From the NCBI GenBank assembly GCA_944332505.1, contig CALVKC010000003.1:124001-188000 (forward strand): 64,000 nucleotides of DNA, given 5' to 3'. Both the position numbers and the translations under genes were made by a program. Below the pieces are notes generated by a model, which did not search any database, was not told the origin of the DNA, and saw only the letters and a program-made list of their open reading frames with translations. Within the stretch, counting starts at the first letter, position 1; the number at the start of each line of letters is the position of its first letter. Below, piece after piece: positions 33,630 to 42,509 of this stretch. The stretch comes from an uncultured Bacilli bacterium (lineage in GTDB: Bacteria > Bacillota_I > Bacilli_A > RF39 > UBA660).

Positions 33630-35087
33630 TTAAGCATATTTATTATTTAAACTTTGAACAATATTAAAAGAGATTACATTATGATGTATTATCATTTCAT
33701 TATTATACAATATTTTAATATCAATATAATATTTTTCTGGTATTAAAATATTTGTATCTATTATAAAATAATTCTCAATAAATGATTTATTTACTTTTTC
33801 ATATGGCATAATATCAATTTCTCTTTCACCATCTTTAATATACACTCTAGCAAACATATTATCAACTAATTCAGCAGAATTTCTTTGATATTCTATTTTA
33901 GGAATGACAACTACTTTTCTTAAATCTCCACGTTTAATATGTTCATCAGATTTAATGCCATATATTATTGGTATTAATCTATTATTTCTTTCTAATGAAT
34001 TTCCTATATTAAAATATAATGAACTATCTTTCGTAACAAAATCTAGCTCAACAGGTTCTAATTTCTCCCCATGATATATTAAATTATCCCACACATCATA
34101 AAACATCGTATTAGGTTTATATACCTCTTTATCTAATTTAATATTGATATAGTAAATGCCTTTAGAATACTGATGTACTTCATACTCAACATCATCTATC
34201 TTACATGTTGGCATTTCATCTAAATTTTCACATATACCACCAATATTGCAATATAAATATAATTTATTTTCTTTTCCCAATATAAAATTAGACCTATCAT
34301 CAGAAATACAATCTATATATTGCGTTTCAACATATGGTTCAAAAAAAGTGTTAGTTTTATTTGTTAAAAAACCAGTATAATTTTCTATATCATTATCAGA
34401 CTTTTCAAGCATTGGGCTATAAGCAATTCCAATACCATAATTGGGTAGTTCATTTAAAATAAATTTATTAAAAATATCGGTTATATCTAAACAAATATCT
34501 TCATTACCTATATCAAAATGCTGTCTACCAATAATTATATTACTACCCTTTGATGATGAAAAATTATCATATTCTTTAGATAATGTATCATTTGAATATA
34601 TACCTTCCTCATCCCAATTATAACCATTTCTCGCTTGATACCAATTAGACCCATCACTTGATAACAATTTTGAAGTGTCTTGCATATTGCCACCACAATT
34701 TTTACCATAATATCCTTGATTAAAAAATGTCATACTATAGTCAAAACCTTTACCACAATCCCAAAATTTAGGTATCAAGAAAAAAATTAAATCAAAGGAT
34801 GCTGCCCTAATTTTAGTTGCATCACTAATTGAACTAATTTCATTACAATGTATTTGACTAAAATCTAAAGAGCCAGCATTTGTTATTTTTAAATAATGTC
34901 TTAATTTAGTTATATCTGTAAAAATTTTTTCCTCATACATTTTTTTTATTTTATTATGGTCAAAATATACTAGCATTCTAGTAACATTAGCGCCATATGT
35001 TAATTCTGATACTGGATTTAATCCAGTATTTAATGTACTACCAGATATTATAGTATTTATTTTATCTATATAAGTCCTTGTTATCAT
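33630..35087 (-). CDS. Predicted tail or baseplate-associated structural protein
   Basis: The 485-residue protein is beta-rich with a Cys/Trp/Gly-rich middle (WDCGKGFDYSMTFFNQGYYG, then SNWYQARNGYNWDEEGIYSN). It resembles DNRLRE-like or large virion proteins in which residues about 90-250 form one domain (FDIGNEDICLDITDIFNKFI). The second half has Ig-like strands (GIYYINIKLDKEVYKPNTMF). No enzymatic motif is seen. It follows the gp5-like baseplate gene by 27 bases but has its own AATATTTAT box at 35108. A baseplate or tail-appendage role is inferred from context. Confidence 0.55.
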   Translation of the reverse strand: MITRTYIDKINTIISGSTLNTGLNPVSELTYGANVTRMLVYFDHNKIKKMYEEKIFTDITKLRHYLKITNAGSLDFSQIHCNEISSISDATKIRAASFDLIFFLIPKFWDCGKGFDYSMTFFNQGYYGKNCGGNMQDTSKLLSSDGSNWYQARNGYNWDEEGIYSNDTLSKEYDNFSSSKGSNIIIGRQHFDIGNEDICLDITDIFNKFILNELPNYGIGIAYSPMLEKSDNDIENYTGFLTNKTNTFFEPYVETQYIDCISDDRSNFILGKENKLYLYCNIGGICENLDEMPTCKIDDVEYEVHQYSKGIYYINIKLDKEVYKPNTMFYDVWDNLIYHGEKLEPVELDFVTKDSSLYFNIGNSLERNNRLIPIIYGIKSDEHIKRGDLRKVVVIPKIEYQRNSAELVDNMFARVYIKDGEREIDIMPYEKVNKSFIENYFIIDTNILIPEKYYIDIKILYNNEMIIHHNVISFNIVQSLNNKYA

Positions 35088-35107
35088 AATTAATATTTGC
35101 TTATTAT

Positions 35108-35116
35108 ATAAATATT
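35108..35116 (-). promoter_or_regulatory. Candidate late promoter box
   Basis: Exact AATATTTAT on the minus strand, 21 bases before the start at 35087 and overlapping the stop of the gp5-like gene. Confidence 0.4.
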
Positions 35117-35996
35117 AACTAATTCTAATATCATCAGTTAATATACTATTTAAATCAGTGCCTAAAACTGATGTTATGTATTGGTCTTTGCATGGTGGTA
35201 AACCTGGATATGGATGAACATGGTTCACTAAAGCATTAACTATTTTTTTTAAAACCTCAACTAACACATCACCATATGGTAATTGATGTAATTTAGACAT
35301 TATTGAGTCTAATTCATCACTTTTAATCAAATCTTTATTATTAGTTAGATTAAATGATTCTGTATTCTTATGTGAAATTAAATTTATCTTATCAGCAACT
35401 AAATTTATAACACTATCAGCTTCTTGTCCTTTACTATTTCCAATTCCTTTTTTATATTTTAATTGAATATACGCTGGATTTTGATTATTAAAAACTACTG
35501 AACCTAACAAACTAGCATTATTTGTTGTTGCTTTTTGCCTAATACCACATCTTATATCAACTTCATCATCCTTTAAAATAATATCTTCTGATTTTCTACC
35601 AACTATTGCAACATCATTAATATTTGGAAATGAACCAACAGTGGCATCATAATTCGAAATTCTTTCAAGTGGTTCAATCGCACCCTCTTGTAATAACGAA
35701 ACCGAACTACCTCTACCATAGTCATATTTATCTTGATATTGATATTGTGGTTGTGAAATAATTGGTCCAATATAATATCTTTCACCATCGTTATTATTTA
35801 ACTTAGGTGTAAATATCAATACACATTCACCTATTTTAGGAACAGTTTGAAAAGTCTTTGGTAATAATGGAAACGAATAAGGAATATCGTTTATATTTTT
35901 ATTGCCATCTTGTGAAGTTCTAGCTTTAATACGTAAGCCATCAGCATCATCCATAACCGATTCAACTTGTGCTTTTTTTATTAATATATCTCCCAT
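35115..35996 (-). CDS. Baseplate hub OB-fold protein, gp5-like, without lysozyme domain
   Basis: The 293-residue protein has an N-terminal OB-fold-like domain (ILIKKAQVESVMDDADGLRI, then YSFPLLPKTFQTVPKIGECV and YYIGPIISQPQ). Near the C-terminus is the typical baseplate-hub segment VNHVHPYPGLPPC (about residues 255-267) and a final DDIRIS. T4-like phages that lack a gp5 lysozyme have this shape. There is no recognisable lysozyme insertion or long beta-helix, so the spike and the muralytic enzyme must lie elsewhere or be separate. It follows the small genes at 35999-36587 with almost no gap, in a run of baseplate-type genes. Confidence 0.75.
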   Translation of the reverse strand: MGDILIKKAQVESVMDDADGLRIKARTSQDGNKNINDIPYSFPLLPKTFQTVPKIGECVLIFTPKLNNNDGERYYIGPIISQPQYQYQDKYDYGRGSSVSLLQEGAIEPLERISNYDATVGSFPNINDVAIVGRKSEDIILKDDEVDIRCGIRQKATTNNASLLGSVVFNNQNPAYIQLKYKKGIGNSKGQEADSVINLVADKINLISHKNTESFNLTNNKDLIKSDELDSIMSKLHQLPYGDVLVEVLKKIVNALVNHVHPYPGLPPCKDQYITSVLGTDLNSILTDDIRIS

Positions 35997-35998
35997 TA

Positions 35999-36175
35999 TT
36001 ATAACTTACCTTTAGTTCTATTATTCAAAATATTTTTTAATTCTATGTATTTTTTATCTAAAAACTCTAATCTCTCTAATGATTGTTTTACTTTAATTTT
36101 TAGTGATTCATATTCATTTTCTAATTCAACTAGTAAAACATTCAATTCTGAATTTGATAATTTATTATAATCCAT
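35999..36175 (-). CDS. Very small coiled-coil protein
   Basis: The 58-residue protein starts at the ATG at 36175 (MDYNKLSNSELNVLLVELEN). A longer in-frame reading from 36265 runs into the gene at 36189-36587 and is probably not translated. Almost all residues form one heptad-type helix (ESLKIKVKQSLERLEFLDKK). It sits 2 bases before the gp5-like gene, as expected for a small assembly helper. No function can be assigned. Confidence 0.55.
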   Translation of the reverse strand: MDYNKLSNSELNVLLVELENEYESLKIKVKQSLERLEFLDKKYIELKNILNNRTKGKL

Positions 36176-36188
36176 AAATATATAAATT

Positions 36189-36587
36189 TTATTGTAGTAA
36201 AGCATTACCAGTCGCAAAATTAATGTTAGGTCCCACACAAGTAACTGGTCCGCCAGCATTACCACCCGTAGCCATTACATTAATAGCTCCTGGCGCAATA
36301 GCAACTTGTATGTTAGCATCTTCTTTTAACGCTCTATACACTTCACAAATTATTGATGACACTAACTGATTCATTAAATTAGGATTACCATCAGGTAAAT
36401 CATCAGTAGGTATACCTTTTTTTGATATTTCTTGTATAACATTACCAGTAGATAATATACACGACAAACCAGGTCTTCTAACTAACCCACAAATCAATAT
36501 AATTCCAGATATAATATTAGCTGGTTTACGTAAACTACTACTAAATGCTGTTTTTAATGAACTAAGTATATTTTCTATTCCTATCAT
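36189..36587 (-). CDS. Small Gly/Ala-rich structural protein, baseplate region
   Basis: The 132-residue protein has a mildly hydrophobic N-terminus (RKPANIISGIILICGLVRRP), a helix (LMNQLVSSIICEVYRALKED) and a Gly-rich end (INVMATGGNAGGPVTCVG; NFATGNALLQ). The end has the look of a beta-turn or spike-like tip, although no PAAR motif is present. It is between the 802-residue protein and the small coil, all closely spaced on the same strand, so it probably belongs to the tail tip or baseplate. Function unproven. Confidence 0.5.
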   Translation of the reverse strand: MIGIENILSSLKTAFSSSLRKPANIISGIILICGLVRRPGLSCILSTGNVIQEISKKGIPTDDLPDGNPNLMNQLVSSIICEVYRALKEDANIQVAIAPGAINVMATGGNAGGPVTCVGPNINFATGNALLQ

Positions 36588-36600
36588 TTTTTATTTTTTT

Positions 36601-39009
36601 TTAACATTCTGATGTTATTGGTTTATCTATTTCATCAATGTCAGCATAATCAACATAATCCAAACTACTGCTTAAATTATCTCGTTTAGGTAATCTAATA
36701 TTACATGCTTTTAATAACCCTACCATAAGTCTAGTATAATAATCTATCTGCTCTAAAACAAGCATGCTAGACAATTTTTCAATTAATTCTGAAACAATAT
36801 CCATTGCCCAATTTAATAACTCTTGTAATATTAAATCTCTAATTTCAATAACTATTGATGTAATTAATCCAGATAATGAATTTATAAAATCCTCTAATGA
36901 TAAATTTTCATCATGTCCACCCATCAATTGTTTATTAACTTCAAATAGTAATATAATTTTTGGTGTAATTAATGAATCTACAATTATAAATACAACGCTT
37001 TTTATTAATTCTTGTATTAATGTCAATTTTACATTATATCTATCTTCTGGCAACACCTCATCAGTTATTTTAGCCGTTGCTGTAGTTATTGCTCTAGTTA
37101 TGACATATTTATTTTCTTCAAGAGTCGCATTATCATCAAATTCACTTAAAATTGAATAAGCATCATCTAAAGATATTTTAACTGTCTCATTAACTGACGT
37201 TTCAAAATTATATCCTTGTGCTCTCTTCAGTTCAGCTTCTTCTAACATACTATCAAACTTATCATTTGAGAATGTATAGAAACAATCACTCGCTTCAAAT
37301 GCTGTTGATTCAACAATATTTTTCACAATTTCAGCAATTCTCATTTGGTATGCTGTTTCAGTTTTATTTATTGATACATTAGCGCCAATCGAACCATACA
37401 TCGATATATTCGTTGCCATTTCTATTAATTGACTAGCCACTACTGCTGGGTCAAACAATTGCATTCCCATAACATAATTATAGTTGAAATCATATACTGT
37501 TAAACCAGGATAACACTCAATTAAATTAATCTTACTGTTATCACCAATTAATGAATATCCCCCACCATCCCATTTAACAATAACTTGACTTTGACCATCA
37601 CTTAATGTATAAACAGTTTCTTTCAATTCTTTATTATCATCTCTATATAAATAATTTACTGTATATTTTCCATTTTTATCTGGTTCACCTTTTGAATTAA
37701 ATAATAACCTTTTAAAATTCAAGGGAGATTCCCCATTAATAATTGATGGTGTGTGAATTAATGGTGACGGTAATATCGTAAACCTAATATATGATTCTTT
37801 AGCTGTATAATAAAATAATTCACCATTAACCATTGCATTATTTAATTCTTTTATGCCCAACGGCTCAATATTACATATTGCAAAGTCTTTTGCATAATCT
37901 CTAGCTACACGTTTATCTTCTGGTAATATAAAATTAAAATATGTACCACTATTAACATACCAATTAGCACTTTTATAATAAGATGTTACTGGAACAAATG
38001 AAAAATTAAATATTTTAGGGGAATTGATATCGGTCACAATATCATTAACTGAATTATCTTGATTTACATCAGTTTTATATTCAGTTAATTTATTAGTAGT
38101 TTTCATATTAATACACAATGAGAAATTTTTAAAGCCAACCTTTTCTTGAGTAATAACACTACCTGGAGAAAATGGCGTTGGTATGGTATCACTGTTATCA
38201 TGTTCACCATTAAAACAATCTAAAACACTAGTACCACTAATACTAAAAGGCCGTTTAGTAATAATACCACTACCTAAATCATAATCCTTTTTATAATTAG
38301 ACAAATCATATACATCAATATCAGTAGAATTACTAAAATTAGCTTTATTAATGACAAACCACAAAAAAGCATTAAAATCTTTAGCTCTAGCTAACTCATA
38401 TACATTATCTATTTCAGAATATTTTACAATATCGTTAGTTGTAGGGGTTACTGATGGGTTTATATTAGTATCATCATTAGCCAATTTATCAATTGCTAAC
38501 ACTGCATCATAATATGAGTAATATTTAGTATCGTCTAACCCATTAATTTTATAATAAGTTTTAGTGCCAAAATATTTCATTTGTCCAACTTCACTCATAG
38601 GAGAATTGGATAACATATTTGTATAGTCAATATTTTTAACATTAAAAATAAAACCTCTATTTTTATTAGGTTCACCACTATTAATATCTTGTCTTACCCA
38701 ATCTGGTATTCTAGGGTCATTATTACAATCTATCGTTTGCTTAAGATTAGACAATAAGATGCCCTTAACACCCAATTCTATCGTTGGCAATGAGGCAGTT
38801 AATAAATTAACAAGCCAATCAATCATTTCTGAATCACTAACTTTTTTGCTAATGATACTTAATAAAAAATCAAATGGATTGACTGACACACCTAAATTTA
38901 TATCATCTGCAATATTACCAAGATTAAGAGTTGGGTATTTCTCAATTAATGTTAAAATTGTATCAATATATGCCAACACCTCAACTTTATCGGCACTTAA
39001 TTTAGACAT
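36601..39009 (-). CDS. Large structural protein, probable baseplate/tail component
   Basis: The 802-residue protein has helical ends and a beta-rich middle. The N-terminal 100 residues (VEVLAYIDTILTLIEKYPTL and following) and the C-terminal 250 residues (LEDFINSLSGLITSIVIEIR; WAMDIVSELIEKLSSMLVLE) are amphipathic helices. Residues about 120-530 are mixed and Asn/Tyr/Asp-rich. There are no enzyme motifs. The gene is flanked by a helical protein and baseplate-type small genes, and the size is typical for baseplate wedge or hub proteins. The preceding gene ends in TAG exactly in frame two codons before this ATG. Confidence 0.55.
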   Translation of the reverse strand: MSKLSADKVEVLAYIDTILTLIEKYPTLNLGNIADDINLGVSVNPFDFLLSIISKKVSDSEMIDWLVNLLTASLPTIELGVKGILLSNLKQTIDCNNDPRIPDWVRQDINSGEPNKNRGFIFNVKNIDYTNMLSNSPMSEVGQMKYFGTKTYYKINGLDDTKYYSYYDAVLAIDKLANDDTNINPSVTPTTNDIVKYSEIDNVYELARAKDFNAFLWFVINKANFSNSTDIDVYDLSNYKKDYDLGSGIITKRPFSISGTSVLDCFNGEHDNSDTIPTPFSPGSVITQEKVGFKNFSLCINMKTTNKLTEYKTDVNQDNSVNDIVTDINSPKIFNFSFVPVTSYYKSANWYVNSGTYFNFILPEDKRVARDYAKDFAICNIEPLGIKELNNAMVNGELFYYTAKESYIRFTILPSPLIHTPSIINGESPLNFKRLLFNSKGEPDKNGKYTVNYLYRDDNKELKETVYTLSDGQSQVIVKWDGGGYSLIGDNSKINLIECYPGLTVYDFNYNYVMGMQLFDPAVVASQLIEMATNISMYGSIGANVSINKTETAYQMRIAEIVKNIVESTAFEASDCFYTFSNDKFDSMLEEAELKRAQGYNFETSVNETVKISLDDAYSILSEFDDNATLEENKYVITRAITTATAKITDEVLPEDRYNVKLTLIQELIKSVVFIIVDSLITPKIILLFEVNKQLMGGHDENLSLEDFINSLSGLITSIVIEIRDLILQELLNWAMDIVSELIEKLSSMLVLEQIDYYTRLMVGLLKACNIRLPKRDNLSSSLDYVDYADIDEIDKPITSEC

Positions 39010-39012
39010 AAA

Positions 39013-39405
39013 CTATTTTTTATTTAACTCAATTATTTCTTTATTATTACTTTCTTTATTAACTATTTCACGTATTTTAGAAAAATCAAACGACATACCT
39101 TTCATAGCTGAAGTATCATTCAAAGTATCATTAACGCTACCATTATGTTTGTATATTTCAGTTAATAATTTAGCTATTTCTATTTTTTTAGAAATAGCTT
39201 TATCTTTCATTGACAAATAATCATTAATGGCTTTAGCATACTTACTTTTAGCATCCATTATTTCATCTTGTAATTTGGTTGAATTTGCCAATTTATTAAT
39301 TTCATTTTGTGATTGTATAATCTGTTCATCTGCTAATCTATAAGTTTCTTGTAGCAAATCCCTTATATTATCAATATCATTTATTTTAATTTTAAATTTA
39401 GCCAT
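39013..39405 (-). CDS. Small helical protein, possible assembly partner
   Basis: The 130-residue protein is almost all helix, with long charged heptads (LADEQIIQSQNEINKLANST; YAKAINDYLSMKDKAISKKI). It ends LNKK then TAG, TTT and the ATG of the 802-residue gene, all in one frame. A TAG readthrough would therefore fuse the two. More likely it is simply a close gene pair with coupled translation. It lies 9 bases after the sigma-factor gene, so this group may be transcribed with it. No function recognised. Confidence 0.55.
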   Translation of the reverse strand: MAKFKIKINDIDNIRDLLQETYRLADEQIIQSQNEINKLANSTKLQDEIMDAKSKYAKAINDYLSMKDKAISKKIEIAKLLTEIYKHNGSVNDTLNDTSAMKGMSFDFSKIREIVNKESNNKEIIELNKK

Positions 39406-39414
39406 ATTTAGTTT

Positions 39415-40152
39415 TTAACTATAAATATCATCTATCATTTTTTTACGTAAATCTTTATAAATAACTTTATATTTTTTCATACCATCACGGATTTCTTTTG
39501 TTGATAGTAAAGTGGTTTCTTTCAAAAACAATAATATTGAACTCTTATTAAATTTATTACTACCCATTCTAGCAAATAAATCTTCCCAATTCTCTAATAA
39601 ATTAATTAGAGCGTTACCTACTTTTAATTCATTTTCATTCAATTTATATTTTTCACTATCACAAACCATTTGCTTTATGTTATCTACTGTTGATGTGATT
39701 AATTCACCTAACATTTGTATTTTATTGGAATATTGATTATAAGAATATTTAATATTGTCATTAATATCACTTTTAATCACATCATAACGTTCTTTACGCT
39801 TCAAGTTTTTATTATATTGGTTTATTTTACATATTAAATAATTCTTACATATTGTGCCACAATACGAATATGCTTTAAAACCAGATTCAGCATCAAAATG
39901 CTCTATTTTAGATAATAAAAAAGAAATTGTATCATCAAATGTTTCTTGAAATGTTTCATCTGGTGAATACAGATTATATCTTCTAATTATTGATTCAATC
40001 ATTTTAGTTAATGCAGGTAATAAAATATCGTTAAATATTCTATTTTTTTCATTCACATCATTTGTCATTAAATAATCAACAAAAGCTTCTTCTTCAGTTT
40101 CATAAAAATACCCTTTTCTATTACTTTTTGCTTTTCTACCTCTTTTCGCCAT
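39415..40152 (-). CDS. Late sigma factor, gp55-like
   Basis: The 245-residue protein resembles the T4 gp55 family of late sigma factors. A region 2-like core at residues about 38-115 has RIFNDILLPALTKMIESIIR, TFDDTISFLLSKIEHFDAES and GFKAYSYCGTICKNYL, the tract expected to bind the polymerase coiled coil and promoter. A Lys/Arg-rich start (AKRGRKAKSNRKG) may contact DNA. Region 4 is not evident. It would direct the host RNA polymerase to the late promoters, for which the AATATTTAT boxes here are candidates. Its upstream gap of 123 bases holds an inverted repeat and no good AATATTTAT box, as expected for a gene made before the late ones. Confidence 0.75.
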   Translation of the reverse strand: MAKRGRKAKSNRKGYFYETEEEAFVDYLMTNDVNEKNRIFNDILLPALTKMIESIIRRYNLYSPDETFQETFDDTISFLLSKIEHFDAESGFKAYSYCGTICKNYLICKINQYNKNLKRKERYDVIKSDINDNIKYSYNQYSNKIQMLGELITSTVDNIKQMVCDSEKYKLNENELKVGNALINLLENWEDLFARMGSNKFNKSSILLFLKETTLLSTKEIRDGMKKYKVIYKDLRKKMIDDIYS

Positions 40153-40263
40153 CGTTCAATATATGATTTATTGTCACATATCTGAATGATTCTGTAAAAT
40201 TTTATTTATTACACTTGCATCACATTTCAATTAAGAAATCTCCGTGTCATTATTAGATATGTG
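40153..40263 (-). promoter_or_regulatory. Structured leader upstream of the late sigma gene
   Basis: Between the terminator at 40264 and the sigma start is an inverted repeat, CACATATCT (40175-40183) and AGATATGTG (40255-40263). In the interval are GACAC/GTGT and ATTTC/GAAAT stems. On the minus strand this would fold as the 5' leader of the sigma transcript. It may be a promoter-operator or an RNA control element. There is no known riboswitch match that I can see. Confidence 0.35.
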
Positions 40264-40289
40264 AAAAAGGAGATTTTACTCTCCTTTTT
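40264..40289 (-). terminator. Terminator of the glycosyltransferase unit
   Basis: AAAAAGGAGA pairs with TCTCCTTTTT around TTTTAC, overlapping the end of the gene at 40276. Confidence 0.7.
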
Positions 40290-41085
40290 CATTATTAGTA
40301 TCAGTATAAATTATATTTCTATCTTCTTTAAAAGTACATTCTTGTTTTGCTAAATCATACCACCATTTACTTTCATCAACTGAAATAGTTTTCTTATATT
40401 CTTCATATAATGAACCATCCCTATTAACATAATGTCGATACCCTAGTTTTGGTATAACATATAATTTTTTATTATTACTTGTTAATCTAAGCATAAATTC
40501 ATACCAAAAAGTCAATTTAATTGATGGTTTTAAGCCACCGAAATTAACCCAATCTTTCAAATTAAAAACACTACCAGTCAAATAAAAATCAAAAAACTGT
40601 TGTAAACTTTCATTGTCAATATATCCAATTTCATTTGAAAATGATGATGCCCAAGGTGCTTCATTACCATATGATACAAATGTATTTTTATTAAAATCAA
40701 CTAATTCAGTAAGTGGTAAAAAAACACTAACATCAGTTTTATATTCTAATTCTTTATATACGTTATCAAACCAATTAGGAGTATATTCGTCATCATACTC
40801 TAAAATTGTAAACCATTCATAATCAACAACATTAACAACATTATTAACTAATGTACAAAAATCACTTTTGTTATCGTCATTATTAAATATGGTTGTTATA
40901 GATTTACTTTTTGAATATTTTTTAGCAATACTATTAAGTTCATTTTTAAACTTATCAGCAATATCTTTAGTAGTTGATATTGTCACATCAATATTATCTG
41001 GTACACTATTAATTGCTTTTAAAAGTAATTCTTCCACCTTTTTATTATATTCATGAAGTGGTATTATAACTAATATATTTTTCAT
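40276..41085 (-). CDS. Glycosyltransferase, GT-A fold (family 2-like)
   Basis: The 269-residue protein begins ILVIIPLHEYNKKVEELLLK, the usual first strand of GT-A family 2 enzymes. The metal-binding DxD-type motif is probably YDDE at residues 97-100 (WFTILEYDDEYTPNWF). Later FYLTGSVFNLKDWVNFGGLK and LTFWYEFMLRLT fit the acceptor side of this fold. It should transfer a sugar from a nucleotide donor, but donor and acceptor are unknown. It is encoded directly after the GT-B enzyme (one base after its stop), so both may act on the same glycan. It is followed by a terminator. Confidence 0.75.
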   Translation of the reverse strand: MKNILVIIPLHEYNKKVEELLLKAINSVPDNIDVTISTTKDIADKFKNELNSIAKKYSKSKSITTIFNNDDNKSDFCTLVNNVVNVVDYEWFTILEYDDEYTPNWFDNVYKELEYKTDVSVFLPLTELVDFNKNTFVSYGNEAPWASSFSNEIGYIDNESLQQFFDFYLTGSVFNLKDWVNFGGLKPSIKLTFWYEFMLRLTSNNKKLYVIPKLGYRHYVNRDGSLYEEYKKTISVDESKWWYDLAKQECTFKEDRNIIYTDTNNEKGE

Positions 41086-42168
41086 TTATTTCTTTTCAGT
41101 TTTAATATAAGTTATTAATGATTTCATTTCTTCTTTTCGATTATTAAACACACCGTTGACATATTGTAACAATTCATCTTTAGTTTTTTCATATGAATAG
41201 TTAGAATTAGCAGCTAAAGCCGATTCATTAATTTCAACTGGCACATTATCTGTAATCCAAGCACGAACAACACTAGCAATTATTTTATGCATATCATTAA
41301 ATGATTCGAACCATATACAACAATCACTTAATGACCCATCTTCATTAGTCATCCATTTTTGAATTAAATCAGGTACTTTTGATATCACCACCGAACCACT
41401 TTTCATAGCTTCTAATGGCAAATAACCAAAGCTACTATCATCATCTACCCATATAGTAATTGCACTTTCTCTCAACATTTTAGCTAAATCATCTCTAGAA
41501 AAACCTCTAACATCTCTAAATGAAACCCATTTATACATAGGATATTTCCAATAAAAAGGCTTCACAATTTTATTAATATCACTTTGATTTTTGGCAACAA
41601 TATTAATAATCATTTTCTTAGGCTCACTAGTTTCACCAAATCTTTTATCTATGTATGGATTTATTGTTGTAGTTTTAACATATGGGAAAATATCTTTTAT
41701 CAGATTGGCGTTGACATCAGTATTAGTAATTGCTTCCATAATACCTAAATCACCCCATTGTGCAGAAATAGCCATCTGTTCAAGCACAAAATTATAGTTT
41801 TGTAAAATCGCAATACGTTTACATGGTAATTTTTTTGTTTGAGCCATTATATTAGAAAATATCTCTGGAATAAATAAAATATCACTAGCGCTTACAGATA
41901 CATCACCACCATTAATATCATAATGCGGTAATTGAGCAAATTCCTCACCTAGCCAATCTTTTACTCCAATAAATTCTTCATCCTCTTGATACAACATACT
42001 GACATTATAACCGTCATTCTTCAAAATTAACGCTAAATTATAAATATACGCTAAACTTCCATTAGGGTTTCCTTTAGTGTCTAACACAAAAAAGAATATA
42101 TTTGATTCTTTTTTATCTATTTTTTCAATTTCACTTTCAATACGACTTATTACAACTGTATCTTCCAT
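41086..42168 (-). CDS. Glycosyltransferase, GT-B fold
   Basis: The 360-residue protein has the two-domain GT-B plan. The N-terminal domain has NIFFFVLDTKGNPNGSLAYI and LILKNDGYNVSMLYQ, the C-terminal domain IINIVAKNQSDINKIVKPFY. The donor-binding region is FGYLPLEAMKSGSVVISKVP at about residues 246-265, where the conserved Glu of the E-x7-E type is visible. Residues before it (LAKMLRESAITIWVDDDSS) are typical too. The sugar is unknown. It follows a small gene by 23 bases and is directly upstream of the GT-A gene at 40276. Glycosylation of virion proteins or of DNA are both possible. Confidence 0.75.
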   Translation of the reverse strand: MEDTVVISRIESEIEKIDKKESNIFFFVLDTKGNPNGSLAYIYNLALILKNDGYNVSMLYQEDEEFIGVKDWLGEEFAQLPHYDINGGDVSVSASDILFIPEIFSNIMAQTKKLPCKRIAILQNYNFVLEQMAISAQWGDLGIMEAITNTDVNANLIKDIFPYVKTTTINPYIDKRFGETSEPKKMIINIVAKNQSDINKIVKPFYWKYPMYKWVSFRDVRGFSRDDLAKMLRESAITIWVDDDSSFGYLPLEAMKSGSVVISKVPDLIQKWMTNEDGSLSDCCIWFESFNDMHKIIASVVRAWITDNVPVEINESALAANSNYSYEKTKDELLQYVNGVFNNRKEEMKSLITYIKTEKK

Positions 42169-42191
42169 ATTTAAATCTATTCTTATTATTA

Positions 42192-42509
42192 TTAATCAAT
42201 CTTTTTTAATAGACCTTCTGTTATCATTGTATTTAAAATAATTAAATCACCTAAAGTTGGATTATCTTTATCAATCTCAGTTAAATTTGCAATTAATGTT
42301 TTTATCAAATCATATTTCATTGTTTGTTTTGATGAAACATCACCACTTTTTACCTCTCTAACTTGTTTAGATGTCAATGTTAAATTTTTATTCATTTCAT
42401 CATAAACATAAATTTCCGTTAATTCAGAATCATTAGGTTTATCATCATAATCAAAACAAAATCTCATAATGTTGTTAATATCTAACACATAATTATCGCT
42501 AATTTCCAT
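42192..42509 (-). CDS. Small conserved-type protein, unknown function
   Basis: The 105-residue protein is acidic (MRFCFDYDDKPNDSELTEIY; EIDKDNPTLGDLIILNTMIT) with no known motif. The last 40 residues look helical (KYDLIKTLIANLTEI). Its ATG overlaps the end of the HAD-like gene by 11 bases, so the two are probably translated together. It could be an assembly or regulatory partner for the neighbouring glycosyltransferases, but no evidence shows this. Confidence 0.5.
   Translation of the reverse strand: MEISDNYVLDINNIMRFCFDYDDKPNDSELTEIYVYDEMNKNLTLTSKQVREVKSGDVSSKQTMKYDLIKTLIANLTEIDKDNPTLGDLIILNTMITEGLLKKID

Noticed and set aside
35115..35996. Lysozyme domain in the gp5-like protein
   Set aside because: The protein is too short and has no lysozyme catalytic pattern; only the OB-fold and HxHPYPGLPP segment are visible.
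35999..36265. 88-residue reading of the small coil gene
   Set aside because: The extra N-terminus overlaps the upstream gene by 77 bases and is its shadow; the ATG at 36175 gives a clean start.
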